Assembly: GCA_905235905.1 (NCBI GenBank) | Contig: CAJONO010000217.1 | Location: forward strand, 1-37,668 | Direction of reading: 5' to 3' | DNA from: an uncultured Prevotella sp. | GTDB taxonomy: Bacteria > Bacteroidota > Bacteroidia > Bacteroidales > Bacteroidaceae | Length of the DNA stretch: 37,668 nt | In this document: positions 1 through 7,104 of the stretch, piece after piece | Position numbering within the stretch: position 1 is the stretch's first letter | Layout of the letters: each line of letters opens with the position of its first letter | Translations under genes and position numbers: made by a program | Notes under the pieces: model-generated | What the model was told of the DNA's origin: nothing | Databases searched by the model: none | Seen by the model: the letters and a program-made list of their open reading frames with translations, nothing else

Positions 1-60
1 CGCCGTCCTTCAACCCAGGGCGTTGCCCTGGGCTAAGAGTATTCTGCCCCTTTGGGGCGC
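1..60. repeat. Double-hairpin intergenic repeat, cut by the window edge
   Basis: Two inverted repeats stand in tandem. CCCAGGGC (14-21) pairs with GCCCTGGG (25-32) around a 3-base loop, and GCCCC (46-50) pairs with GGGGC (54-58) around TTT. Neither is followed by a T-run, so this is not an obvious terminator. The pairing is seen directly. That it belongs to a dispersed Bacteroidales repeat family is inference. The left end may lie outside the window. Confidence 0.55.
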
Positions 61-95
61 TAGTGGTATGATTGCGGATAATCATAAGAATTATT

Positions 96-812
96 ATGAA
101 TAGACTAAGGAAATTGCTATTTGTCTTGCTGACAGCTTCTGTGATGACGGTCAATGCGCAAGAAATTGCAAACAGTGCCTCCTCCAACCAAGCGAAGTTG
201 GAGGGGGCCAAGATTGGCATTCTGGGCGACAGCTACGTGCGCAATCACCGCGAGCCTGTGGAGAACACCTGGCACTATAAGTTTGCGAAGAAGCACCGGA
301 TGGAGTACTATAACTACGGGCGCAACGGAAACTGCATAGCCCTCGACCTGAAGCAGTGGGGCACGGGCATGTACCAGCGCTATCAGGAGATGCGCCCCGA
401 CCTGGACTATGTGGTGGTTATTGCCGGGCACAACGATGCTTCGCGGGGACGGCTCGACTCTATTGGTATTACAACGTTCAAGGAGCGCCTCGGCATTCTC
501 TGCCGTGGGCTCATCGAGCGCTATCCCCATGCCCGCCTGTTCTTCTTCACCCCCTGGACTTGCGATGATTTTCAGGGCAGTCCGCGCCAGCGCGTGGTCG
601 ATGCCATGCTCGAAGTGTGCGGCTCCTACGGCATTCCTGTCTTCGATGCTGCCCGTTGCTCCAACATCTTTGCCACCAGCGAGCAGTTCCGGAAAATCTA
701 CTTCCAAGGCGGCAAAGGCACCGACACGGCCCATCTGAACGCCCGTGGCCACGACCGTTTCCTGCCTGTGGCTGAGAACTTTATCCTGCAGCACGTGGTA
801 GCGAGGTGGTAG
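96..812 (+). CDS. Secreted SGNH/GDSL-type hydrolase
   Basis: Predicted exported serine hydrolase (esterase or lipase type), 238 residues. The ATG at 96 is preferred over a TTG 24 bases upstream because it places a classic signal peptide at the N terminus: a basic start (MNRLRK), a hydrophobic core, and a likely cut after VNA near residue 21. The four SGNH blocks are visible: GDS at 44-46 (nucleophile Ser46), a Gly/Asn block GRNGN near 75-79, GHND at 111-114 (oxyanion Asn113), and the DTAH block with Asp210 and His213 as the other catalytic residues. The substrate cannot be told from sequence; sugar-ester deacetylation is common in this family in gut Bacteroidetes. The stop lies 9 bases before the next gene, so the two are probably co-transcribed. 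Confidence 0.82.
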   Translation: MNRLRKLLFVLLTASVMTVNAQEIANSASSNQAKLEGAKIGILGDSYVRNHREPVENTWHYKFAKKHRMEYYNYGRNGNCIALDLKQWGTGMYQRYQEMRPDLDYVVVIAGHNDASRGRLDSIGITTFKERLGILCRGLIERYPHARLFFFTPWTCDDFQGSPRQRVVDAMLEVCGSYGIPVFDAARCSNIFATSEQFRKIYFQGGKGTDTAHLNARGHDRFLPVAENFILQHVVARW

Positions 813-821
813 CAGACGAAA

Positions 822-1490
822 ATGAACCATTCGGAGATTTACAGTCAGGCACAGCTCATGGAGCTGATTGGGCAGATAGGCTTTCTGCCCCTGTTGGATA
901 GTGGCATTCGTGGCTATTCGGCCGAGGATATGGTGGCCGACGACTGTCGCTACGTGGTGATGCCCGACGGTGGCTGGGACTGGCCGCTATGGAAATGGAA
1001 AGGCCCCATCGTGACCGAGGGCAGCGTGGTCTACGGCAAGTTCTTCGCTGGCAAGGCCGGTTTCATCAGCCGCGAATGGTGGCCTGACTTCTGCAACTAT
1101 CGCCGTCATCAGCATCCGGAGCCTGAGGAGGGCAGTATCGAAGAGGCTATTCTGCTCACGCTGCAGGAACATGGCAGCCTGATAACCCGTGAGTTGCGGG
1201 CTGCCTGTGGCTTCACGGGGCCGAAGATGCGCAGCCGTTTCGACGGTTACGTTACGCGTTTGCAGATGGCTTGCCGCATTGTTACCGAGGACTTCGTCTA
1301 TCCGCAGGACAAGCATGGCCATGAATATGGGTGGGGATGGTCGCTGCTCACCACGCCCGAACAGCTGTTTGGTCGTGAGGCCTGCCATTGCGACCGCTCG
1401 CCCGAAGCGTCGTTCCGCCGCATTGCAGGCCATCTCTGTCGGCTATTGCCTGAAGCTTCCGAGCAGGCTGTCATCAGGATTATCAAGTGA
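822..1490 (+). CDS. AlkZ-related winged-helix protein
   Basis: Conserved protein of 222 residues resembling the short bacterial proteins annotated as AlkZ-related, a branch of the winged-helix family that includes the DNA glycosylase AlkZ/YcaQ. The N-terminal half (about 15-95) carries the pattern GFLPLLDSGIRGYS, a Trp-rich stretch (WDWPLWKWKGPI) and YGKFFAGKAGFISREWWPDF, which I recognise from those proteins. The middle (about 105-155) fits a helix-turn-helix that would sit on DNA. No signal peptide or membrane segment is present, so it should be cytoplasmic. It is shorter than true AlkZ (about 370-400 residues), and glycosylase activity should not be assumed. It starts 9 bases after the SGNH gene. 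Its stop codon falls inside the first, degenerate unit of the 22-bp palindrome array. Confidence 0.6.
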   Translation: MNHSEIYSQAQLMELIGQIGFLPLLDSGIRGYSAEDMVADDCRYVVMPDGGWDWPLWKWKGPIVTEGSVVYGKFFAGKAGFISREWWPDFCNYRRHQHPEPEEGSIEEAILLTLQEHGSLITRELRAACGFTGPKMRSRFDGYVTRLQMACRIVTEDFVYPQDKHGHEYGWGWSLLTTPEQLFGREACHCDRSPEASFRRIAGHLCRLLPEASEQAVIRIIK

Positions 1491-1613
1491 TCGTACCTGA
1501 ATTACCTCGCAATTCAGTATTCATTGGCCTGCAATTCATGCTGAACCATCGGCTAATTCATACCGAATTGTGAGGTAATTTGTAATATATTGACTTTCAG
1601 TTTGTTACGAAAT
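1489..1613. repeat. 22-bp-period palindrome array A (AATTC...GAATT type)
   Basis: Palindromic 15-mers begin at 1511, 1533 and 1555, exactly 22 bases apart: AATTCAGTATTCATT, AATTCATGCTGAACC and AATTCATACCGAATT. They are separated by 7-base spacers of unrelated sequence. In-phase degenerate units occur on both sides: 1489-1503 (ends GAATT), 1577-1591 (AATTTGTAATATATT) and 1599-1613 (AGTTTGTTACGAAAT). In addition GAATTACCTCGCAATTC (1499-1515) pairs with GAATTGTGAGGTAATT (1565-1580), so the whole block could fold as one long hairpin. It fills the gap between two converging genes. Function unknown. Confidence 0.75.
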
Positions 1614-1626
1614 CCTTAAAACTATG

Positions 1627-1674
1627 TGCAAAAAGAGCCGGCGACTCGGTATTCAGACCAAGTCGCCGGCTCTT
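1627..1674 (-). terminator. Rho-independent terminator of the rfbA-wzc-HAD operon
   Basis: A perfect 14-bp stem (AAGAGCCGGCGACT at 1633-1646 with AGTCGCCGGCTCTT at 1661-1674) is extended past one mismatch by GGT/ACC. Read on the minus strand it is followed at once by TTTTTGCA. It lies just beyond the HAD gene stop and could also stop transcription arriving from the plus strand. Confidence 0.88.
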
Positions 1675-1694
1675 CTTCATATATGCTTATTGTC

Positions 1695-2135
1695 TCAGAA
1701 CCGCCACCAAGGCTTCTTCTTGGGGTGCATTTCCTCGTAGGGAGTCAGCGTGGCGCTCTGCACTTCTTCAATCATCAGGTCGTGCCAAGTCTTGTGACGG
1801 GAAATCATGCGATAGATGGTGCCCCAGTCAGGCAGTCCACCCAGGTTGCGGTCGTCGATGAACTTGTCAACCTTCAGCTTGCGGCTGAAGTGCTGGTTGT
1901 TCTGAACCGTCTCTTCAGGATAGTCGCGGTTGACGGCGTAGAATTCCACGCCCCGCGCCCTGCACCACTCTACGGCCTGCTCGAGTGTCTCACCCTCGCG
2001 CACAGTCCAGAGTATGATGCGGTGACGATCCTTGATCAGCATCTTCAGCGTGTCGGTAGCAAAAGGTATTTCGGGACCAATCTTCGGATACTGGTCTTCG
2101 ACGATGGTTCCGTCAAAATCTACAGCTATTGTCAT
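1695..2135 (-). CDS. HAD-superfamily hydrolase, BT0820-like, coupled to the tyrosine kinase gene
   Basis: Small HAD-fold hydrolase of 146 residues with no cap domain. Motif I is DFDGT with Asp6 (nucleophile) and Asp8; motif II is the Thr of LWT at 44; a Lys around 86-88 fits motif III; motif IV is IDDRN with Asp94 and Asp95. All residues needed for Mg-dependent phosphoryl transfer are present, so it should be active. Related Bacteroides proteins are named BT0820-type phosphatases; the true substrate is unknown. The start overlaps the stop of the upstream kinase gene by one base (TAATG), which suggests translational coupling. Many Wzc systems pair the kinase with a low-molecular-weight tyrosine phosphatase. 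None is visible here, so this protein could act on phosphorylated Wzc or on a sugar phosphate of the same pathway; that is inference. Confidence 0.82.
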   Translation of the reverse strand: MTIAVDFDGTIVEDQYPKIGPEIPFATDTLKMLIKDRHRIILWTVREGETLEQAVEWCRARGVEFYAVNRDYPEETVQNNQHFSRKLKVDKFIDDRNLGGLPDWGTIYRMISRHKTWHDLMIEEVQSATLTPYEEMHPKKKPWWRF

Positions 2136-4672
2136 TACTTCTTGATTGAGTCGTCGTCTTTGTTGCCATAGTGGCTGTTGGCGTAGTTGCCATAGTTACC
2201 GTAGTTGCCATAGTTGCCGTAGCCATAGCCACCGTAGCCATAACCATAGCGTCCGTAGCCGTAGCGACCGTACTTGCCATACTTGCCGTAGCCATAGTAG
2301 TAGCCGTACTTCTTCTTCGACATGTCGACACCGTTGAGCACGACGCACATGTTTTTCAGCTTCTCTTCCTGGGCCAGGCTGTTAATCAGGCCGAAGCTCG
2401 ACTTCGGCGTGTAGTCGGCACGGCAGACAAACACGGAAACATCGGCATACTTGCCAATCTGCAGCGTATCGGTAACCAGACCCACGGGAGCTGTATCGAG
2501 GATGATATAGTCGTACTGTTCGCGCAGCAGGTCGATGATGACGCCCAGGCTGTCACGTGCCAGCAACTCGGTGGGGTTGGGAGGCGTAGGACCAGCCAGC
2601 AGCAGGTCGAGGTTGGCATTGACACCCGACGGTCTGATTTGCGAGAGAAGGTCTTGCTTGGTTATCTGGTCTTTTACCAGCAGTGTGGTGATACCACCGC
2701 TGCGGTCGGTCACGTCGAACAAGCGTCCCAGTGCAGGCTTGCGGATGTCGAGACCCATCAGAACCACCTTCTTGCCGAGCAATGCGAAGCTGACGCCCAG
2801 GTTGGCGGCGTTGAACGTCTTACCCTCGCCCGATGTCGATGAAGTGAAGAGAATCGTCTTGTCGCTCTCCTTCATCATGAACTGGATGTTGGTACGCATC
2901 GAGCGGAATATCTCGTCGATCTGGTTGTTCTTGTTCTCATGCACCACGATGCCGGCAGCCGTCTTCACGCTGTCGCTGGCTACGGCCACGTCGGCCACGA
3001 TGGGCAGGCGGGTGAGACGTGCCACGTCCTCATGGCCCTCAATCTTGTAGCGCAGGAGCTGCAGCAGGTAGACGATGACGAGGGGAATGGCAAAACCGAG
3101 CACTAAGGCAGCAAGCATGATGATAGAGCTCTTGGGGCTCACCTTGCCGCTTGAGATAGGCTCGTCGATGAGCTTGCCCTTGTCGGCGGTAGCGGCAAGC
3201 GAGATGGAGTTCTCCTCGCGCTTCTGCAGGAGCATCAGGTAGAGGCCCGACTTCACTTCCTGCTGACGGCCAATCTGTGTGAGCACACGCTCCTGTTCAG
3301 GAGTGTCTGACACACGCGACTGGTAGAGGTTGTACTGCTGCTGGATGCCCTGGCGCTGAATGTCGGCCGAGCGACGGGCCTGGACAAGGGCGTCCTTGAT
3401 ACTGGCAATGAGGCGCTCGAGGGTGTTGGTGATGGTCACCACCTGGGGTGACGACTCTGACGAGGCGGCCAGCATGCGGTTGCGCTCGAGCACTGCCTTG
3501 TTATACTCGTTGATGAGCGACGACGACACGTTGTCGGAAAGACCTACGTTCGAAGGGATGATCTGGAACGTGTTCTGGGGGTTGTTCACATACTCACGCA
3601 GGTAGTCGAGCAGCTCGATCTGGGTGCGGGCCATGGTGAGCTTGTCGTAGTACTGCGACGTCTGGGCCAGCGTCTGTGTAGCATCCAAGCGTATCTGTGT
3701 CAGGTTGTGACGACGCTTGTAGTCCTCCAGCTCGCCTTCCGTGGCCCCCAGCTCGGCATTGATCTTCTCCAAACGGCTGTTGATGAACTCCTCGGTCTTA
3801 TAGGCTATCTCGTTCTTGTCGGCATTGGCCTGACGGTTGTAGACCTCGGCCAGCTGAAGCAGATAGTCGTAGGCACGCTCGGGGTTCTTGTCCTTCAGCG
3901 TGAGCTGGGCAATAGAGGTCATCTTCGATGTCGGCTCTACCGACAGCGACATGGCGTATCTTGATGCCACAAACTTCGGCGGATAGATGCGAATGAAGAA
4001 CACCATGCTCTTGTTCATCTCTATCGGCTGCTCCAGATTCCTGGTAAACGTCAGGCGGCCATAGTCGGTGGGAATGACTGCCGGGAGCGTCTTGAATGTA
4101 GAGTGGAAGGGAATCTTGTCGCCTTCGCCCGTAATGATGTTACCCTCCAATTCGTATTGCTCTTCGTCTCTTGTCAGTTTCAGCTCGAAGGTGTTCAGCG
4201 AGTCGTTCATCATGATCAGATGCTCCATGTCAAGGTCAACCGAGACAGGCTGGCGCTTATACACAAGGCGCTTCTTCACTTTTCCCTGCAAATAATAGTC
4301 TACGTAGAGCTTCAGGTCTTTCACTGCCTCGTGTGCCAGGATGCGCGACTGAAGAATCTCCACCTCATTGTCGATACCGGTGGAGTTGGTCATGAAGCCC
4401 AGGTCCTGCATGTTGGCAAGCATTTGTCCGGTACTGCGGCGGTTGTTCACCTCGTCCTTGATCAGCATCTTGACCGACATCTGGTACATGGGGTCGGTAT
4501 AGCGCAGGTAGAGTGCTGCGCCAGCCAAGCAAATGAACAGGGAAACGAGGAACCACTGCCAATTAAGCACAACTAACGTAAAGATGTTCCTAATACTGAA
4601 AGAGGACTCTTCTTCTTGTTGACCCAAAACGTCAACATTCTCGATTGGGTCGATTTTCTTGTTTTCTTCCAT
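2135..4672 (-). CDS. wzc: Wzc-type polysaccharide co-polymerase and tyrosine autokinase
   Basis: Inner-membrane chain-length regulator fused to a bacterial tyrosine kinase, 845 residues. Order: a cytoplasmic N terminus, a first membrane helix at about 31-57, a Wzz-type periplasmic domain with a long coiled-coil section (about 290-480), a second membrane helix at about 517-542, then the BY-kinase. The kinase shows Walker A (SGEGKT, about 612-618), Walker A' (VVLMGLDIRKP) and Walker B (YIILDTAP, about 721-728). The C terminus (about 785-835) is a tail with 19 tyrosines set in Gly, Lys, Arg and Asn repeats, the expected autophosphorylation cluster but unusually long and regular. It follows rfbA by 20 bases and overlaps the HAD gene by one base. 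No Wza exporter, Wzx, Wzy or glycosyltransferases lie nearby, so the rest of the system must be elsewhere. Confidence 0.95.
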   Translation of the reverse strand: MEENKKIDPIENVDVLGQQEEESSFSIRNIFTLVVLNWQWFLVSLFICLAGAALYLRYTDPMYQMSVKMLIKDEVNNRRSTGQMLANMQDLGFMTNSTGIDNEVEILQSRILAHEAVKDLKLYVDYYLQGKVKKRLVYKRQPVSVDLDMEHLIMMNDSLNTFELKLTRDEEQYELEGNIITGEGDKIPFHSTFKTLPAVIPTDYGRLTFTRNLEQPIEMNKSMVFFIRIYPPKFVASRYAMSLSVEPTSKMTSIAQLTLKDKNPERAYDYLLQLAEVYNRQANADKNEIAYKTEEFINSRLEKINAELGATEGELEDYKRRHNLTQIRLDATQTLAQTSQYYDKLTMARTQIELLDYLREYVNNPQNTFQIIPSNVGLSDNVSSSLINEYNKAVLERNRMLAASSESSPQVVTITNTLERLIASIKDALVQARRSADIQRQGIQQQYNLYQSRVSDTPEQERVLTQIGRQQEVKSGLYLMLLQKREENSISLAATADKGKLIDEPISSGKVSPKSSIIMLAALVLGFAIPLVIVYLLQLLRYKIEGHEDVARLTRLPIVADVAVASDSVKTAAGIVVHENKNNQIDEIFRSMRTNIQFMMKESDKTILFTSSTSGEGKTFNAANLGVSFALLGKKVVLMGLDIRKPALGRLFDVTDRSGGITTLLVKDQITKQDLLSQIRPSGVNANLDLLLAGPTPPNPTELLARDSLGVIIDLLREQYDYIILDTAPVGLVTDTLQIGKYADVSVFVCRADYTPKSSFGLINSLAQEEKLKNMCVVLNGVDMSKKKYGYYYGYGKYGKYGRYGYGRYGYGYGGYGYGNYGNYGNYGNYANSHYGNKDDDSIKK

Positions 4673-4692
4673 TTTCTTTTATATATACCTTA

Positions 4693-5571
4693 TTATTTAT
4701 TATCAGTGAGCTGGGCCAGATACTGGCCATATCCGTTCTTGAGCATGGGCTTGGCCAGCTCGGCCAGCTGCTCGCGGCTAATCCATCCTTTCTTGTAGGC
4801 AATCTCCTCTAAGCAGGCCACCTTCAGTCCCTGGCGCTTCTCAATCACCTCGATAAAGGTGCTGGCCTCGGCCAGCGAGTCGTGGGTGCCCGTGTCGAGC
4901 CAGGCAAATCCGCGCTGCAGCGTCTGCACCTTCAGGGCCTTTTGCTTGAGATATTCCTGGTTGACGGTTGTTATTTCCAACTCGCCACGAGGACTGGGCT
5001 TGATGTTCTTGGCTATTTCTACCACACTGTTCGGATAGAAATAGAGGCCTACCACGGCATAGTTCGACTTCGGGTGCTCAGGCTTTTCCTCAATGCTCAG
5101 GCAGTTGCCCTCGGCATCGAACTCGGCCACGCCGTAGCGCTCTGGGTCATTGACATAATAGCCGAACACCGTTGCCAGTCCGTGCTTCTCGGCGTTCTCC
5201 ACACTCTGGCGCAGCAGGCCGCTGAAGCCTGAGCCGTAGAAGATGTTGTCGCCCAGAACCAGACATGCACAGTCGTTGCCAATAAACTGCTCGCCAATGA
5301 TGAATGCCTGTGCCAGACCATCGGGCGAAGGCTGCTCGGCATACTCAAAATGCACACCCAGCTCACTGCCGTCGCCTAAGAGACGCTTGAATCCCGGCAG
5401 GTCGTGAGGTGTCGAGATAATCAGAATCTCGCGTATGCCTGCCAGCATGAGTGCCGATATGGGATAGTATATCATCGGCTTGTCGAAAATAGGAATCAGC
5501 TGCTTGCTGATGCCCTTGGTAATTGGGTAGAGGCGTGTTCCGCTTCCACCTGCCAAAACAATTCCTTTCAT
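4693..5571 (-). CDS. rfbA: Glucose-1-phosphate thymidylyltransferase
   Basis: Makes dTDP-glucose from glucose-1-phosphate and dTTP, the first step toward dTDP-rhamnose and other deoxysugars. Length (292 residues) is normal for RmlA. The nucleotide-binding signature [11 protein letters not shown] begins at residue 8, [10 protein letters not shown] carries Lys31, and GDN at 107-109 supplies the metal-binding Asp. [12 protein letters not shown] (79-90) and [11 protein letters not shown] are standard RmlA landmarks. It is first in a minus-strand operon with wzc and the HAD gene, behind a promoter element at 5594-5601. The other dTDP-rhamnose genes (rfbB, rfbC, rfbD) are not in the window. Its placement next to wzc ties dTDP-sugar supply to surface polysaccharide assembly. 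Confidence 0.96.
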   Translation of the reverse strand: MKGIVLAGGSGTRLYPITKGISKQLIPIFDKPMIYYPISALMLAGIREILIISTPHDLPGFKRLLGDGSELGVHFEYAEQPSPDGLAQAFIIGEQFIGNDCACLVLGDNIFYGSGFSGLLRQSVENAEKHGLATVFGYYVNDPERYGVAEFDAEGNCLSIEEKPEHPKSNYAVVGLYFYPNSVVEIAKNIKPSPRGELEITTVNQEYLKQKALKVQTLQRGFAWLDTGTHDSLAEASTFIEVIEKRQGLKVACLEEIAYKKGWISREQLAELAKPMLKNGYGQYLAQLTDNK

Positions 5572-5593
5572 AATTATAACGTTATATGGGCTG

Positions 5594-5601
5594 CAAAGTT
5601 A
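5594..5601 (-). promoter_or_regulatory. Bacteroidetes -7 element for rfbA operon
   Basis: The minus strand reads TAACTTTG, a match to the TAnnTTTG -7 consensus. A CTTG at 5622-5619 lies roughly where the -33 element is expected. It lies about 25 bases before the rfbA start, in the region shared with the divergent gene at 5694. Confidence 0.6.
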
Positions 5602-5664
5602 CAAAAAAAAACTTGCTTCAAGACGTTTTTTTGAAAAAAATGTATGATTATAGGAAAAAAATAG

Positions 5665-5672
5665 TAACTTTG
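5665..5672 (+). promoter_or_regulatory. Bacteroidetes -7 element for the gene at 5694
   Basis: TAACTTTG followed by CACCC, the common Bacteroidetes form, 21 bases before the ATG at 5694. No good -33 TTTG is visible at the expected distance. It is arranged back to back with the rfbA promoter. Confidence 0.6.
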
Positions 5673-5693
5673 CACCCGATTTAATAGTAAACT

Positions 5694-6323
5694 ATGGGAT
5701 TTTTTGCAAAATTATTCGGTAAAAAGAGTTCCGAAGACAGTAATATGAAGATTGGTGGCATGGAAGATTTCATGACGCTTATTCGAGTTTATTTCCAGGC
5801 TGCCATTGCAGCCGACGTGGGCATCACCAACTTGGCAGCACTGCCCGATTTGCGCGTGTTTAAAACAACCCTTCGTGTGCCCACTCAGGGCGGAAAGCTG
5901 GGCATAGGCGAAAAGGCAAGGTGCAAGAAGATGCTCAAGGAGATGTATGAGATGGACGATAGCTTTTTCAAGGAAATCGACCAGAGCATTCGTCGTCGCT
6001 GCAAGAAGCTGCAGGACGTGCAGCCCTATTTGCTTCAGTTTCAGTCGTTTGTGCAAGACCTGATGATGCTCACTACAAACCTCATGAAGTTCAAACTGCG
6101 CCTGCCTGGCTTCTTCAAGAAAGCCTTGCGACAGATGACGGAGAAGACTGTCGACGACATCTTCAACAAGAACGACTTCACCGATGCCAGTACGCTGAAG
6201 ACGGTGGTCGAGGTGCGTGAACTGAACAAGCGGATGGGCTTCTCACAGCAATGGGCCACCGACTTCGTTTATCGCGTTGTCATGCTGGCCAAAAAGGAAA
6301 AGCGACCAAGCGACGAGAAATGA
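5694..6323 (+). CDS. Conserved protein of unknown function
   Basis: A 209-residue protein that I do not recognise. It begins MGFFAKLFGKK with no convincing signal peptide or membrane helix and is mostly charged and helical, with a basic cluster (RRRCKKL) near residue 100 and a hydrophobic helical stretch around 112-140. The C terminus is rich in Lys and Glu. The amphipathic basic N terminus could rest on a membrane surface, but that is a guess. It is probably real: it has its own promoter element just upstream, codon use like its neighbours, and an uninterrupted frame. It is divergent from rfbA and lies about 140 bases before the zap-rny group, which has a separate promoter. Confidence 0.7.
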   Translation: MGFFAKLFGKKSSEDSNMKIGGMEDFMTLIRVYFQAAIAADVGITNLAALPDLRVFKTTLRVPTQGGKLGIGEKARCKKMLKEMYEMDDSFFKEIDQSIRRRCKKLQDVQPYLLQFQSFVQDLMMLTTNLMKFKLRLPGFFKKALRQMTEKTVDDIFNKNDFTDASTLKTVVEVRELNKRMGFSQQWATDFVYRVVMLAKKEKRPSDEK

Positions 6324-6437
6324 AAAACGAAGGAAAGAAATGGTTAAAAAAGAAGAAATCAAAGACGGTCGCGGTTAAATGTTGTTAAGCTTCGGCTGAT
6401 TCTTTTTCCACCTTTCTTTTCTTTCACTTTTTATGCC

Positions 6438-6445
6438 TACTTTTG
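6438..6445 (+). promoter_or_regulatory. Putative -7 element for the zapB-like/zapA/rny group
   Basis: TACTTTTG fits TAnnTTTG and sits 18 bases before the ATG at 6464. T-rich sequence lies upstream where a -33 box would be, but it is not a clear TTTG. Confidence 0.45.
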
Positions 6446-6463
6446 TAAGGCAAAAATGTAGTC

Positions 6464-6760
6464 ATGACCGAAAGCGAAAAAGCCTTAGCAACGTTTCAAA
6501 CCCGGATTAGGGATCTGATTCGCCGATTTCAGGAACTGAAAAAGGAGAATGAGGAGCTTTATGCCATGGTCGACAAGAGCGAGCAGGACATCAAAGCCCT
6601 CGAAGCAAAGCTCAAGCAGCAGGAATATGACTATGAGACACTCAAGATGGCAAAGATGATGGCCATTACCGACGGCGACCTTGAAGGGGCTAAAAGCAGG
6701 GTGGCAAAACTCATTCGCGACGTCGACAAGTGCATTGCAGTCCTTAGTGACGAACAGTAA
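6464..6760 (+). CDS. Small coiled-coil protein, ZapB-like
   Basis: A 98-residue cytoplasmic protein that is almost wholly coiled coil from about residue 5 to 62 (heptads such as IRRFQELKKENEELYAMV), followed by a short helical C-terminal part. It stands 11 bases before zapA and shares its promoter. In many bacteria ZapA joins FtsZ filaments and ZapB, an antiparallel coiled coil, binds ZapA. Size, fold and position fit a ZapB-like partner. Coiled coils match one another easily, so homology to E. coli ZapB cannot be claimed from sequence alone. Confidence 0.72.
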   Translation: MTESEKALATFQTRIRDLIRRFQELKKENEELYAMVDKSEQDIKALEAKLKQQEYDYETLKMAKMMAITDGDLEGAKSRVAKLIRDVDKCIAVLSDEQ

Positions 6761-6771
6761 GAAGGCTGACG

Positions 6772-7071
6772 ATGGAAGAAAGTAAGGAGAAACTAAATAT
6801 CAGGTTGCACGTCTATGACGAAGATCTTCCGGTGGTGCTCCACAACCGCGAAGACGAAGAGTATTATCGCAGTGCAGCCCGACTCATATCAGAGCGATAT
6901 GGCGCATACTCGCAGGTCTACAAAGGCCGAAAGAGCGACCATACCATTGCCTTGATGACGCTCATCGAGATTGCGCTCAGATATGAGAAAGAACGTGTTC
7001 GCAACAACACGGCTCCCTATGATAATATTCTCTCTCAGCTTACATCCGAAATTGAGGCTGCCATGAAATAG
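6772..7071 (+). CDS. zapA: Cell division protein ZapA
   Basis: A 99-residue protein matching the short ZapA family: an N-terminal beta part (KLNIRLHVYDEDLPV), the EEYYRSAARLISERY helix with its conserved Arg and Ala, and a C-terminal dimerisation coiled coil containing DHTIALMTLIEIALRYE. ZapA binds FtsZ and bundles its filaments at the division site. The length is typical. It is between the zapB-like gene and rny, with 33 bases to rny, so all three probably form one transcript. Confidence 0.9.
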   Translation: MEESKEKLNIRLHVYDEDLPVVLHNREDEEYYRSAARLISERYGAYSQVYKGRKSDHTIALMTLIEIALRYEKERVRNNTAPYDNILSQLTSEIEAAMK

Positions 7072-7104
7072 GGAGAATATTAACACTAACATATATATAA
7101 TTTT

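Noticed and set aside
117..830. Minus-strand open frame opposite the SGNH hydrolase
   Set aside because: The plus-strand frame has a signal peptide and all four SGNH blocks; the minus-strand product shows nothing.
2171..2842. Open frame antisense to the kinase domain of wzc
   Set aside because: Low-complexity product mirroring the Tyr/Gly tail; a shadow of the real gene.
4693..5571. Complete capsule locus
   Set aside because: Only rfbA, wzc and a HAD gene are present; no exporter, flippase, polymerase or glycosyltransferase is seen.
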